A program made the translations under genes and the position numbers. DNA of 64,000 nt, taken from NCBI RefSeq assembly GCF_900115625.1, contig NZ_FOXD01000016.1:1-64000 (forward strand). Direction: 5' to 3'. Within the stretch, counting starts at the first letter, position 1; each line of letters opens with the position of its first letter. Of this stretch, positions 1 to 9,166 are shown in pieces. This stretch comes from Salibacterium halotolerans. Lineage in GTDB: Bacteria > Bacillota > Bacilli > Bacillales > Marinococcaceae. The notes under the pieces are model-generated. The model saw only the letters and a program-made list of their open reading frames with translations, had not been told where the DNA came from and did no database searches.

Positions 1-103
1 ACATTTCTGTTATAATGGTTGTCATGAGAAGGCCTCTTTTCACTCTGTATTTGCTTCCTAGGCATACATGGATGATAGAGGACCTTCTCTTTTTTTGCCA
101 ATC
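1..103 (-). promoter_or_regulatory. Candidate ribosomal protein L20 leader of infC (infC itself off the window)
   Basis: On the minus strand, directly after thrS, there is a long imperfect hairpin. The outer arms are 26-37 and 77-89 (GAGAAGG/CCTTCTC and CCTCT/AGAGG, with one bulged base) and the inner arms are 46-50 and 64-68. In Bacillaceae thrS is followed by infC-rpmI-rplT, whose leader is bound by L20 for autoregulation, so position and structure fit. The infC start would lie beyond base 1. Read on the plus strand the same hairpin is followed by seven Ts (90-96), so a terminator or small RNA is the alternative. Confidence 0.5.
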
Positions 104-160
104 ATCAGCTTTCGTCGCTACCGAGAACTATTTTACACATACTTCTTACACCGGATCCAA

Positions 161-2104
161 TCAATCCAGCCGGCGGTTGTCGATTTCATCTTTGATCCGG
201 GCGGTGAAGCTCTCAAGAGAGGCGGATTCTGAATCCTGCTGTCCGTAACGGCGGACATTCACGGCATTGTCTTCGATTTCCCGGTCGCCGATGACGAGCA
301 TATAGGGAATCTTTTTCGTCTGGGCCTCCCGGATTTTGTACCCGATTTTCTCATCGCGGGTATCCACTTCCACCCGGACGCCGGCTTTACGGAGCTCATC
401 CTGTACTTTATTGGCATAATCCAGATGAACGTCCGCCGATACCGGAATCACTTCCGCCTGCACCGGTGCGAGCCACGTCGGCAGCGCGCCTTTGTATTCT
501 TCGAGTAGAAAAGCGATGAAACGTTCCATTGTGGATACAATGCCGCGGTGGATCACAACAGGACGGTGATCCTGCCCGTCCTGTCCGACATAGGTCAGGT
601 CAAAGCGCTCCGGCAGATGGAAGTCAAGCTGTACGGTGGACAATGTTTCATCCTTGCCAAGCGCCGTTTTAACCTGGACGTCGAGTTTCGGACCGTAAAA
701 GGCCGCTTCCCCTTCCGCTTCGACGTATTCGACATTCATACCGTCCATTGCCTCTTTCAGCATCGCCTGGGCTTTTTCCCACATCTCGTCATTGTCCACA
801 TACTTCTCTTTGTCCTCCGGGTCGCGGTAGGAAAGCCGGAAATAGTAGTCGTTCAGTCCGAAGTCCTGATAGACATGCTGTACAAGCTCGACGACGCGGA
901 TGAACTCTTCTTTCAACTGATCCGGACGGGCAAAGATGTGCGCATCGTTCAGTGTCATTCCACGCACCCGCTGCAGTCCGGAGAGAGCTCCTGATTTTTC
1001 ATAGCGGTGCTGCATGCCAAGCTCGGCGATACGTACGGGAAGATCCCGGTAGCTGTGGAAATCGTTCTTGAACACCATCATGTGGTGCGGGCAGTTCATC
1101 GGACGGATGACGAGCGTTTCGTTGTCCATCTCCATAGGCGGAAACATATCATCCTGATAGTGATCCCAGTGGCCGGACGTTTTGTACAGCTCGGAGCTTC
1201 CAAGAACCGGAGTGTACACGTGGTCATAGCCGAGACGCTCTTCCATGTCCGTGATGTAGCGTTCAATCGTGCGGCGTATGGTCGCGCCTTTCGGCAGCCA
1301 GAGCGGAAGGCCTTGTCCCACCTTTTGATTGATGGAGAAAATGCCGAGCTCTTTACCCAGCTTCCGGTGGTCGCGCTCTTTCGCTTCTTCCAGCTGTCTC
1401 AGATATTCGTCGAGGTCAGCCTGTTTTTCAAACGCTGTTCCGTAAATGCGCTGCAGCATTTTATTGTCACTGTTTCCACGCCAATAAGCGCCGGAAATAC
1501 TCATCAGCTTGAACGTCTTCAGCTTCGCCGTGTTCGGCACATGCACACCCCGGCAGAGGTCGAAAAATTCTCCCTGTTCATAGACCGTCACAGGTTCTCC
1601 TTCCGGAATATCGTCAATCAGCTCAAGCTTCAGATCATCCCCGATCTCCCGGTACATTTCTTTCGCTTCTTCCCGGGTCACTTCTTCACGGACGACGGCG
1701 AGGTTTTCATCGATGATTTTTTTCATTTCTTTTTCAATGACCGGCAGATCTTCGGGTGTGAGCTGGTGGGGCATATCGATGTCATAATAAAAGCCGTTTT
1801 CAATAACAGGGCCGACACCGAGTTTCACATCACTGAACAGCCGCTTGACCGCCTGTGCCATCAGGTGGGCGGTACTGTGCCGCAGAACATGGAGCCCGTC
1901 TTCACTCTTTACCGTGATGATCTCGATGTCACCGCCGGTATGAATCGGTGTGCGGAGATCGATATGCTCATTGTTCCACTTCCCTGCCAGGGCCTGTTTT
2001 TTCAGTCCCGGACTGATCGAAGCTGCAATCTCTTCGGTAGTGACGCCTTCCTCGAATGCCTTCTCGTTTCCGTCGGGAAAACGAATCTGAATGTTTACTG
2101 CCAA
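161..2104 (-). CDS. thrS: Threonine--tRNA ligase
   Basis: Class II aminoacyl-tRNA synthetase that charges tRNA-Thr in the cytoplasm, about 647 residues, the usual length. In order it has an N-terminal TGS domain, an editing domain with the HSTAH motif, the class II catalytic core with the zinc-site segment MNCPHHM, and a C-terminal anticodon-binding domain. I chose the TTG at 2104 (product begins MAVNIQIRF) because AAAGGAGG lies about nine bases upstream; an upstream ATG at 2152 falls inside the leader terminator. A T-box leader precedes it and the probable infC leader follows, as in B. subtilis. Confidence 0.97.
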   Translation of the reverse strand: MAVNIQIRFPDGNEKAFEEGVTTEEIAASISPGLKKQALAGKWNNEHIDLRTPIHTGGDIEIITVKSEDGLHVLRHSTAHLMAQAVKRLFSDVKLGVGPVIENGFYYDIDMPHQLTPEDLPVIEKEMKKIIDENLAVVREEVTREEAKEMYREIGDDLKLELIDDIPEGEPVTVYEQGEFFDLCRGVHVPNTAKLKTFKLMSISGAYWRGNSDNKMLQRIYGTAFEKQADLDEYLRQLEEAKERDHRKLGKELGIFSINQKVGQGLPLWLPKGATIRRTIERYITDMEERLGYDHVYTPVLGSSELYKTSGHWDHYQDDMFPPMEMDNETLVIRPMNCPHHMMVFKNDFHSYRDLPVRIAELGMQHRYEKSGALSGLQRVRGMTLNDAHIFARPDQLKEEFIRVVELVQHVYQDFGLNDYYFRLSYRDPEDKEKYVDNDEMWEKAQAMLKEAMDGMNVEYVEAEGEAAFYGPKLDVQVKTALGKDETLSTVQLDFHLPERFDLTYVGQDGQDHRPVVIHRGIVSTMERFIAFLLEEYKGALPTWLAPVQAEVIPVSADVHLDYANKVQDELRKAGVRVEVDTRDEKIGYKIREAQTKKIPYMLVIGDREIEDNAVNVRRYGQQDSESASLESFTARIKDEIDNRRLD

Positions 2105-2105
2105 T

Positions 2106-2404
2106 CCTGACTCCTCCTTTATGATATGTATAAAAAAACACCCCTTCCTCATCAGAAAGGGGCGTACACGGGACGCGGTTCCACCCTTGGTTTCAAAACG
2201 GTGTCTGCCGTTTTGTTCTCAAGCCCGGATATAACGTTCCGGTTCCGTCAGCGGTTATTAAGCATTACGCCGTTCCCCGCTGCAGCTCAAAGGGGGTGGA
2301 AAAGCCGTGTTTTCGAAAAGCTTCCAGCCGGGGCTTTTCTCTCTGGGGAAAAACAGACGGCTTTCCCGCGTCCTTATCTCTGCTTTCGTTATTGCGTATT
2401 CATG
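2106..2404 (-). promoter_or_regulatory. T-box riboswitch of thrS, probable ACC (Thr) specifier
   Basis: The roughly 300-nt leader carries the conserved T-box AGGGTGGAACCGCG (2174-2187 on the complement), which pairs with the acceptor end of uncharged tRNA in the antiterminator. An intrinsic terminator lies immediately downstream. An AGAGA motif and the conserved CCTTTGAGC segment are also present. The triplet just before that segment is ACC (2295-2297), a threonine codon, which agrees with the gene controlled. Inference: thrS is induced when uncharged tRNA-Thr accumulates. Confidence 0.92.
2132..2163 (-). terminator. T-box attenuator terminator of thrS
   Basis: GC-rich stem (CCCCTTTC with GAAGGGG across a short loop) followed on the minus strand by TGTTTTTTT. 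It lies between the T-box and the thrS ribosome-binding site, as expected for the regulated terminator. Confidence 0.88.
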
Positions 2405-2410
2405 GTAGTC

Positions 2411-2439
2411 ATTATAGAATCTAAGGCCGGAAAAATCAA
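2411..2439 (-). promoter_or_regulatory. Sigma-A promoter of thrS
   Basis: TTGATT (2434-2439) and TATAAT (2411-2416) on the minus strand, separated by exactly 17 bases, just upstream of the T-box leader. thrS therefore has its own promoter and does not depend on read-through from ytxC. Confidence 0.85.
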
Positions 2440-2498
2440 GCCTTGTTTTCCCCGCAGAAACGCTTCTGAAAAAATATGACATAGATAGATAGCTGCCC

Positions 2499-3422
2499 TC
2501 AGCCTGAAGGCCATTCGTCCGGCGGAAGGACGATCAAATGTTCTTCAAAAATTTTTCTGAACGTCTGAACCGTGCCGTCTTCGTTGTCTGTGTACAGATA
2601 CAGGTATTTTGGCGCCAGGCTGACCGCCGGGCTGATCACCATATACTCAAACGGAAGCTGATCTTCAAATACGATTTTCGGCTCCAGGTAATCTAGTCTC
2701 GTCCACTCATCAATCACCTGTTTGTCTTCATTCAGAAATACCGGTTCTTCCTGCAGCAGAATATGAACAGCGTCATGCCGAGGCTGTATCTGCTTCCGGT
2801 AGTGGCGGCAGCTTTCTACAAGCGTTTGATACTCCTGCTCCCATTTGTATTCATCAATGGCCGCCGATGCCGCTTTGACGAGCAGCTGATAATACGCGCC
2901 GAACCGGAATGTGAACATCGGGCGCCATTGTATGCTGCGGTGGTGTTTAATTTCTTCTGCCATTTCCCGGTAAATAAAATGCTTGCGTTTCTGGAGCAGC
3001 GTCGTTTCAGGGACTTCCTCGCGTTCCCCGTTCAGGAGAGAATGGGCAATTTCTGCAATCGCCGGGGCTTCTTCTTTATACAAAAAAGATTCCTCAATAA
3101 ATTCCTTTACCCATTTCCATTCTTTCTCCCGGACGATGTAATCACTTAAACTCGCAGCAAGATACGGAACAAGACTCTCCCGCCACTCCCGTTCACTTCC
3201 GTGAAACTCCCAATGCAGCGCCGACTTATGTTTTTGAACAGCACCGGCTGGAATACCTTTGTTTCTCCACCTCAGCTGATCATCCCTGAACATATGATAC
3301 ACACCGAGGCTGTCCGCTTCGTAATCAAAATCGATGGAAAACAATCCTCTATTCCCCCTTGCTCCCAGCTTCACTATTTCTTGTTTCATCTGTTCTGCTG
3401 TTCTATTCGTATGGATGAACAA
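2499..3422 (-). CDS. ytxC: YtxC family sporulation protein
   Basis: A 307-residue soluble protein resembling the YtxC-like family, annotated as putative sporulation proteins of unknown mechanism. It is highly charged, with the central FRFGAYYQLL segment and a C-terminal KYLYLYT stretch, and no signal peptide or membrane segment. Its place upstream of thrS and downstream of the primosome genes matches B. subtilis. The start is uncertain: TTG at 3422 is the first in-frame possibility after a stop but has no clear Shine-Dalgarno; ATG at 3389 is the alternative. Confidence 0.78.
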   Translation of the reverse strand: MFIHTNRTAEQMKQEIVKLGARGNRGLFSIDFDYEADSLGVYHMFRDDQLRWRNKGIPAGAVQKHKSALHWEFHGSEREWRESLVPYLAASLSDYIVREKEWKWVKEFIEESFLYKEEAPAIAEIAHSLLNGEREEVPETTLLQKRKHFIYREMAEEIKHHRSIQWRPMFTFRFGAYYQLLVKAASAAIDEYKWEQEYQTLVESCRHYRKQIQPRHDAVHILLQEEPVFLNEDKQVIDEWTRLDYLEPKIVFEDQLPFEYMVISPAVSLAPKYLYLYTDNEDGTVQTFRKIFEEHLIVLPPDEWPSG

Positions 3423-3465
3423 AGGGAAACATGCCTAAAATCAAAAAAGGGGAAATATCTTTGAA

Positions 3466-3495
3466 AATAAAAGACTTCCAGCTGTGCTGGAAGCC
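3466..3495 (-). terminator. Intrinsic terminator after mqnC
   Basis: Perfect 8-bp stem CTTCCAGC/GCTGGAAG with a 3-base loop, flanked on the minus strand by TCTTTTATTTTC. It separates mqnC from ytxC, which suggests ytxC has its own start. Confidence 0.72.
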
Positions 3496-3509
3496 TTTTA
3501 TCTTTCGCT

Positions 3510-4619
3510 TTAGTTTTGCATGACGAAGTCTTTGTCGGCGGTTTCTTCGCCTTCAAAACGCCGGAGAATATTGTATTTTGTGTCCCGCTGCACAGGGGTG
3601 CGGCCTGTTTCGCGGATGAGACGGAGAATTTCGTTTGTATTCACTTTATGTGTCGTGCCGGCGGCCGATACGACATTTTCCTCCATCATGGTACTGCCGA
3701 AGTCGTTGCAGCCGTAGTCGAGGGATTTTTTCCCGGTAACAGGACCCATTGTGACCCAGGACGACTGGAAGTTCGCAATGTTATCCAGAAACAGACGGGA
3801 AATCGCTACGTTCTTCAGATAACCCTCAGATGATATGATTTCGCCTTTCATTCCGTTATTGCCGGGCTGGAACGTCCAGGAGATGAACGCCAGAAAGCAT
3901 CCGGTTTCATCCTGCGCATCACGAATCCGCTGCAGGTGCAGTGCTCTCTCTTCATATGTTTCCGTAAGCCCGATAACCATGGTGGCTGTGCCGTGCATGC
4001 CGACTTTGCTCACAGTTTTCATGCAGTCAATCCACTCCTGCCAGGAGGACTTCATTCGGCTTACTTTATGCCGTGTCTTTTCCGTCAGAATTTCCGCGCC
4101 GCCGCCCGGTACCGAATCGAGACCGGCACTTTTCAGCTCCTGCAGCACCTCTTCTATGGAAAGACCGGATACTTCCGACATCTTGTAGATTTCCGACGGG
4201 GAAAAAGAGTGCATGGTGATGCCCGGATAACGGTCTTTGATTTTCTTGAGCAGGTTGGTATAGTATTCAAACGGAAGATCCGGGTTGGTTCCTCCCTGCA
4301 TCAGAATCTCCGTTCCATCCACATCCATGGTTTCCCCTATTTTCGCAAGAATATCTTCATCATCCAGCACGTAGCCTTCCGTCGATCCCGGTTTGCGGTA
4401 GAATGCACAGAAACGGCAGTATGTATCACAAAGATTGGTATAATTGACATTTCTGCCGATAACAAACGTCGTTTCTGGTTCCGGATGCCATTTTTTTGTT
4501 ATTTCATTGGCGGCCTCGCCGATTTTTTCCGTCTCATCACTTTCATAAAGCTTTACAGCGTCTTCTGTGGTGAGGCGTTCGCCGCGCAGCGCCTTGTTTA
4601 AAATCGGATCGATGCTCAT
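3510..4619 (-). CDS. mqnC: Cyclic dehypoxanthinyl futalosine synthase (radical SAM)
   Basis: About 369 residues. The radical SAM cluster motif CxxxCxxC is present at about residues 64-71 (CDTYCRFC), followed by MQGGTNPDLP and HSFSPSEIY, typical of MqnC/CofH-like enzymes. MqnC cyclises dehypoxanthine futalosine in the futalosine route to menaquinone. I chose the ATG at 4619 because GGAGG lies eight bases upstream; an alternative start is at 4634. The gene sits alone between dnaI and ytxC, where B. subtilis has ytxB. No other mqn gene is in the window. A CofH-like role is a less likely alternative. Confidence 0.88.
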   Translation of the reverse strand: MSIDPILNKALRGERLTTEDAVKLYESDETEKIGEAANEITKKWHPEPETTFVIGRNVNYTNLCDTYCRFCAFYRKPGSTEGYVLDDEDILAKIGETMDVDGTEILMQGGTNPDLPFEYYTNLLKKIKDRYPGITMHSFSPSEIYKMSEVSGLSIEEVLQELKSAGLDSVPGGGAEILTEKTRHKVSRMKSSWQEWIDCMKTVSKVGMHGTATMVIGLTETYEERALHLQRIRDAQDETGCFLAFISWTFQPGNNGMKGEIISSEGYLKNVAISRLFLDNIANFQSSWVTMGPVTGKKSLDYGCNDFGSTMMEENVVSAAGTTHKVNTNEILRLIRETGRTPVQRDTKYNILRRFEGEETADKDFVMQN

Positions 4620-4730
4620 GATACCTACCTCCACTTAAAATATGTGACTCTCCTGATCGTGGTCTGCATCTTACCTCTTTTCCCATATTACCATATTTTC
4701 CATGGTGTGAGGGGGTCATTACGAAATTCT

Positions 4731-5663
4731 TCACATTTCCCGGCGGTTTTTTCCATCGACAAAGACCGGGGTGGTCATATGCCGGATCCGCTCCATGATC
4801 CGTTTCGCCTTCAGTTCCTCAATTCCGCCTTTCTGGGAATAGGCAAGGTGGTTTTCCAGTTCATCGTAATCATAATTGGAAGTATAGACCGTCGGCAGTT
4901 TTTCCATCAGGCGGTAATGAAGAATGACACCGAGTACATCATCCCGAATCCAGGCCGATGTCGTTTCAGCGCCGATATCATCGAGTATCAGCACTTCGGC
5001 GTTTTTCACTTCATCCATTTTTTCCTGGACGGTGCCATCGGAGAGAGCCTGCTTCATTTCCCGGAAAAAGTCAGGGGCATATACAATCATGGATGAGATG
5101 TCGCGCGCCACCAGTTCGTTGGCAATGGCGCCGATCATGAAGGTTTTCCCGACGCCGAATTTGCCGTGCAGATACAGACCCGTCACATTTTCCCCCGGCG
5201 CTGCCTCCAACGCGAACTTAAGACAGGCATTGCTCGCGGACAGACGACTGGCATGATCCTGTTCAATATCATCAAATGACGCTTCCAGGATTTCTTTTGG
5301 GATATACATGCTTTGTATTAAAGACTGCTGCCTTTTCTTTTCATCCGCCTGCTGCTTCAACTGGCAGGGATGATAACGGACGGTTAGCTGTCCGGTTTCC
5401 GAGTAAAGTTCAGGCTGAAATCCCTGCATCATGTTCGGGCAGTTCTCAAGACCCGGACAGGCATCGCAGTGTTCCCGCTCCCGTTTGTATTCGAACAGTT
5501 TCATCATGTTATTCTCAATCGTGGATTGTCCGATTTCCTCATGCTGCTGCAGAAAAGACTGGATTTTCGGATACGCCAGCACTTCCTCCCGCAGCTTCTC
5601 ATAACGGCGGCGCCAGTTTGAATCGTTCATGTATCGGTCCAGCGAAGACCGGATGGAATCCAT
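4731..5663 (-). CDS. dnaI: Primosomal helicase loader DnaI
   Basis: 310 residues. DnaI loads the replicative helicase DnaC at oriC and at restart sites with DnaB and DnaD. The N-terminal zinc module has C66, C69, C75 and the H98/C100 pair. A C-terminal AAA+ ATPase domain follows, with Walker A GKFGVGKT (about 166-173) and Walker B LILDD (about 224-228). Only 11 bases separate it from dnaB upstream, so the two are co-transcribed. Confidence 0.96.
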   Translation of the reverse strand: MDSIRSSLDRYMNDSNWRRRYEKLREEVLAYPKIQSFLQQHEEIGQSTIENNMMKLFEYKREREHCDACPGLENCPNMMQGFQPELYSETGQLTVRYHPCQLKQQADEKKRQQSLIQSMYIPKEILEASFDDIEQDHASRLSASNACLKFALEAAPGENVTGLYLHGKFGVGKTFMIGAIANELVARDISSMIVYAPDFFREMKQALSDGTVQEKMDEVKNAEVLILDDIGAETTSAWIRDDVLGVILHYRLMEKLPTVYTSNYDYDELENHLAYSQKGGIEELKAKRIMERIRHMTTPVFVDGKNRREM

Positions 5664-5674
5664 ATGCGTTCACC

Positions 5675-7081
5675 TCATTGCTGCCGGCTGCTTCTGCGCA
5701 GCCTGAGCATTTCCTCAAATTGCTGTTTCTCTTTGTTGAGCTTTTCTTCGTCTTCCGCCCCCGATGCCTTTGCCTGCTCGTTCTGCTTATCCTGTTCAAG
5801 CCATTTCGGCAGTTTGTCCTTTCTTACATAAGGACGGGGCTGCGTGCCTGATGCCTGGGCCGCTTTAGCCTGGCTGCGATGTTTTTGCTGCTGGTACTCC
5901 CACTTGGCCAGCTGCATCGCATCTTTCACCGTGTTGATCTGTTTGCGCGCCCACTGTCCGGCGATTTTCTGAACAAAATTCTGGTTCAGCTTCATATTGT
6001 TCATCCGCATCACATAATCAATCAGGACATTGACGACGCCGGGCTGAAGCTGATAGTCACTCATCAACGATTCCACAAGCTTCACATCCGCCTGCGGCAC
6101 TTTGGCCCCGTCAGCAATGGTTTCCAGAAAAGTGACCGGGGACGTCTGTTCACAGAAAACGGCCATCTGGTCATTGTCATCGGCCGGCTCCTTATCGTTC
6201 ATCGTACGGTATTCTTCAGGCTGGGTTCTTCTTCCTAAAGCAGGCGGTTCATTGCCGTTTTCATTCCGGTACCAATCCTGCACCTGACGGCGGAACTCCT
6301 GTTCATCAAGCTTTTCATTGTCATCCAGCGAACGCTGCACAATCCTGCTGATCTGCAGGGGCTGCAGACGGTACACAAACGCCATGCGCTGTACGACTGC
6401 TTTCGCGTGCTCATCGAGAAGCTTGTCCCCATCCATAAAGACAGGAAGATCAGCTTTGAGCAGTTCAAAATCAAAATCTTCCTCCCGAAACGGAAGGCTT
6501 CCCTGATGCACCATTCCCTGATAGGCATGCGGATACTCTGCTTCTGTATCCGTTGCAGCCGACACCATTTCCGAGTGATGCAGCGAAGTATAGACTTCAT
6601 TAAATGCAGCTGTCACCTCAGTGTAAGCCTCTTTGTCCACCGATTCCATCATAAAACGGCGGCGCAGCTCAATGTAACGGTTCCGGCCTAATCTGTTAAA
6701 CAAAAATACACTTAACACGTCGTTTTGAAAAAACTGCGCCGGTGTCATAGGCGGCTGCAATTCGTAAACAAAAATAGTCGAGGTTTCTTCTTTACGTTGA
6801 AACGTCCGAAGCAGACCGATCCCTTCGAGTCCGCGCCGGGCTTCGAAAATATCATCCAACGGCAGATTCAGCATCGCCATCAGTTCGTGGTGAACGGATT
6901 CACTGCTCGTGAAGCTGTCTTTTTCCAGTCTGCTCCAAAACATGGTATAAAGGGAGACAGCCTTTGTTCCAATCAACGGCTGGTACAAAAGCTGCAGTGT
7001 TTTGTGTTCCCGCTCCCCAAGTTGATCCGCTGTCTGTACTTTGTACCGGTCTACTGGAAGAAGTTCTGTCCAATGCGGCAT
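5675..7081 (-). CDS. dnaB: Replication initiation and membrane attachment protein DnaB
   Basis: 468 residues, the usual length for Firmicute DnaB (not the helicase of that name in E. coli). It remodels oriC and recruits DnaI and the helicase at the membrane. The N-terminal winged-helix part begins MPHWTELLPVDRYKV. The C-terminal DnaB/DnaD domain lies around residues 310-390 and includes QLAKWEYQ. The tail is a charged coiled coil rich in Q, E and K. It lies between nrdR and dnaI in a short-gap operon, as in B. subtilis. Confidence 0.94.
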   Translation of the reverse strand: MPHWTELLPVDRYKVQTADQLGEREHKTLQLLYQPLIGTKAVSLYTMFWSRLEKDSFTSSESVHHELMAMLNLPLDDIFEARRGLEGIGLLRTFQRKEETSTIFVYELQPPMTPAQFFQNDVLSVFLFNRLGRNRYIELRRRFMMESVDKEAYTEVTAAFNEVYTSLHHSEMVSAATDTEAEYPHAYQGMVHQGSLPFREEDFDFELLKADLPVFMDGDKLLDEHAKAVVQRMAFVYRLQPLQISRIVQRSLDDNEKLDEQEFRRQVQDWYRNENGNEPPALGRRTQPEEYRTMNDKEPADDNDQMAVFCEQTSPVTFLETIADGAKVPQADVKLVESLMSDYQLQPGVVNVLIDYVMRMNNMKLNQNFVQKIAGQWARKQINTVKDAMQLAKWEYQQQKHRSQAKAAQASGTQPRPYVRKDKLPKWLEQDKQNEQAKASGAEDEEKLNKEKQQFEEMLRLRRSSRQQ

Positions 7082-7129
7082 CTTCAGCTGTACCCCCTTC
7101 CTTATCGCTTTCGGAACGTACCGGCCGTT

Positions 7130-7591
7130 CTATTCTTCGTCTTTTTTTATCAAATCTTTCAGTTCATCGATAAACACATTGATGTCTTTGAACTGACGGT
7201 ACACGGAGGCAAAACGCACGTAGGCTACGTCGTCGACTTCCGCAAGCCGCTCCATGACCCTTTCTCCGACTTCTTCACTTTTGATTTCGGATTTTCCTTC
7301 ACTGCGGAAATCCTGTTCCACGTCGCTCACAATCTGCTCGAGTGTCTCTAATGCGACCGGGCGTTTTTCACACGCACGAATCAACCCGCGCAGTATTTTC
7401 TCACGGCTGAATTCTTCACGGGTCCCCTCTTTTTTCACAACAATCAAAGGAAGTTCTTCTACGATCTCAAAGGTCGTGAAACGATACCCGCAGGCATCGC
7501 ATTCCCTGCGGCGGCGGATGGACTTTCCTTCACTGCTCGGTCTTGAATCCAGTACCCTTGTCCCATTCAAATGGCAGGCCGGACATTGCAT
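7130..7591 (-). CDS. nrdR: Transcriptional repressor NrdR
   Basis: About 153 residues. NrdR represses ribonucleotide reductase genes and senses dATP/ATP. The N-terminal zinc ribbon has two CxxC pairs (CPAC near residue 3 and CDAC near 31), followed by an ATP-cone domain ([19 protein letters not shown]). I chose the ATG giving [10 protein letters not shown] at 7591, with GTGGAG upstream; a longer reading from 7630 adds residues not seen in the family. First gene of the nrdR-dnaB-dnaI cluster. Confidence 0.95.
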   Translation of the reverse strand: MQCPACHLNGTRVLDSRPSSEGKSIRRRRECDACGYRFTTFEIVEELPLIVVKKEGTREEFSREKILRGLIRACEKRPVALETLEQIVSDVEQDFRSEGKSEIKSEEVGERVMERLAEVDDVAYVRFASVYRQFKDINVFIDELKDLIKKDEE

Positions 7592-7762
7592 TCTATCATC
7601 TCCACTACATGAACGGCTGCAGGCGTCCACGTTCGTTCATTCATATGTTCCATCATACCATTAACAAAAGTGGATTGGAAAGATGGAGTCCGGAGCAAAG
7701 AGATGGCATTCTTTTGATATGCTGAATCTATTTTTTAAAGCACTGTCGCAGGTTATGAGTTC

Positions 7763-8218
7763 TTACAATACCTGAAACACTTTTAATTTGACACAATCCG
7801 GTTCTCTCGTTCCTATTCCTACAAACAGGTTTCTATTCAGAAAGGCATACCTCTCATCACTCACTTCAAACGTGGGCATCGTTTTAAAATAGTAAGAGTT
7901 ATCCGGCACAGGTTCTCCTTGTTTCAGTTTATTGATAATTTCTTCCGGGCCGTACCTGTATCCCCGGTTCACGATATAGATTGGTGTCCCATCTGTTGTC
8001 TGAAGCGAATAGTGAGCCACTACTTCCGTGACACCATCTCTCCTGATCACCTGATAATCAGCTCCGCCCGGCAGAATGACTCCTCTCATGTTCTTCCCTT
8101 CAAACGTTCCCCCGGTAATGTTAATAATACGCCGCTCTCCCGCAGAGACCGGACCAACTTCAATCGGAGAATCAACATAAATAGTTAAATCAAATACGTG
8201 TTTGGTTTCAATAGACAT
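7763..8218 (-). CDS. DUF3237 domain protein
   Basis: About 151 residues. It matches the DUF3237 family by the segments GGTFEGKNMRG and LPGGADYQVI and by the beta-rich pattern throughout. No signal peptide or membrane segment. Family function is not established. I chose the ATG at 8218 (MSIETKHVF) because AAGGGATG lies nine bases upstream; another ATG at 8227 is too close to it. It stands alone beside a gene-poor gap between nrdR and gapB, where B. subtilis carries speD. Confidence 0.75.
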   Translation of the reverse strand: MSIETKHVFDLTIYVDSPIEVGPVSAGERRIINITGGTFEGKNMRGVILPGGADYQVIRRDGVTEVVAHYSLQTTDGTPIYIVNRGYRYGPEEIINKLKQGEPVPDNSYYFKTMPTFEVSDERYAFLNRNLFVGIGTREPDCVKLKVFQVL

Positions 8219-8858
8219 ACAATTCATCCCTTATATAAGTTTATTACTGGTATTAACGTACAATTGTTTCCTGAGAGGAAAACAAAAATATTTCAGTGTT
8301 AAATACTATTCTTTCACATCCAATATTACAGCAACAACAATTAACCACTTACCCTACATGAAAGATCTTTATAAAAAGTATAGCATTAGCAGATTCAAAG
8401 CGATGCAACTACAAAATTTTTCGTAGATTTTTAATTAAGAATTGATGTTTTCTTTATCTCAAGCGGTGAGCATTTTCTTGTGAGTATGGGATACAAAAAT
8501 ATAGCGATGTTATCTACTCAAACATTTCGGATTCCGGGTTAAGAAACTCTTTAAAAACGAAGTTATAATACCAAGAGTTTTTGAGAAAAGCATATCCTCC
8601 AGGAACGGCTCTCTACAGCGATTGTTCAGCATGTGTCTCAAATCAACAACGTCACAAAATATAATTTACAGGATGTGGTGAATTTCATGGGAGACAAAAC
8701 AGAAAATTCGATAACCACCAGCGAACAATATTGCCTTTGTACTCTGAAGTGAAAGCGAAGTACTTTGATGAAGTGTTGTATCATACACAACTCTGGTCTC
8801 TTTGAAGTGCTGTACCTTTTCCTACAGCTATCTTTACTTACACTCGAAGATGGGTGAT

Positions 8859-9024
8859 TAGTGTACGTAAATCCTTGTGCAATGGACACTACGATGCTGA
8901 AATCAGGAAATAGTAGCCCCCGGGTAGAAATCACAGTACTCTAATTGCTCACATCGTAGTCATAGTGTACGTGAACCCAGCTTTTGTGGAGACTACAAAC
9001 TGTTACAGTCTATTTAGTGTCCAC
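8859..9024. repeat. TAGTGTCCAC-type short repeats, first cluster
   Basis: Copies in alternating orientation: TAGTGTAC at 8859-8866, GGACACTA at 8884-8891 (inverted), TAGTGTAC at 8963-8970, GGAGACTA at 8988-8995 (inverted), and the exact ten-mer TAGTGTCCAC at 9015-9024. The same ten-mer recurs three times at 59.66-59.83 kb. Forward and inverted copies are about 25-30 bases apart, so each pair could fold. Confidence 0.6.
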
Positions 9025-9101
9025 AGCCCACTTACCATGAATAAAGTATTAGTCGTCCTAATGTAGTGGTAGTTCCAACCGTATCTCCCTGCCCCGAGGT
9101 A

Positions 9102-9142
9102 ATAAAGCAGTCAACCGGACACAAACGGTTGACTGCTTTATT
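9102..9142 (-). terminator. Probable terminator after gapB
   Basis: The minus strand downstream of gapB can form a stem from AATAAAGCAGTCAACCG and CGGTTGACTGCTTTATT around a short loop. The arms are essentially perfect and 17 bp long, with T-rich flanks. Function inferred from position after the gapB stop codon. Confidence 0.75.
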
Positions 9143-9166
9143 AAATTCCGATCGTCTATTTTATTT

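Larger units (their letters stand above)
8219..9166. other. Gene-poor gap between the DUF3237 gene and gapB
   Basis: About 950 bases, AT-richer than its neighbours, with no gene I can support. Positions 8582-8752 on the plus strand form a stop-free stretch of about 56 codons without a usable start (contains QDVVNFMGDKTENS); it may be a relic of a decayed gene, family unknown. Positions 8859-9024 carry short repeats of the TAGTGTCCAC type. A palindromic stretch at about 9102-9142 (CAGTCAACCG and CGGTTGACTG) could terminate gapB. Confidence 0.6.

Noticed and set aside
1007-2110. 367-codon plus-strand frame opposite thrS
   Set aside because: It is the antisense shadow of thrS; the minus-strand protein is a full-length known enzyme.
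8638-8934. 98-codon minus-strand frame in the gap beside gapB
   Set aside because: Composition is cysteine- and serine-rich without pattern, there is no ribosome-binding site, and it runs over the short repeats.
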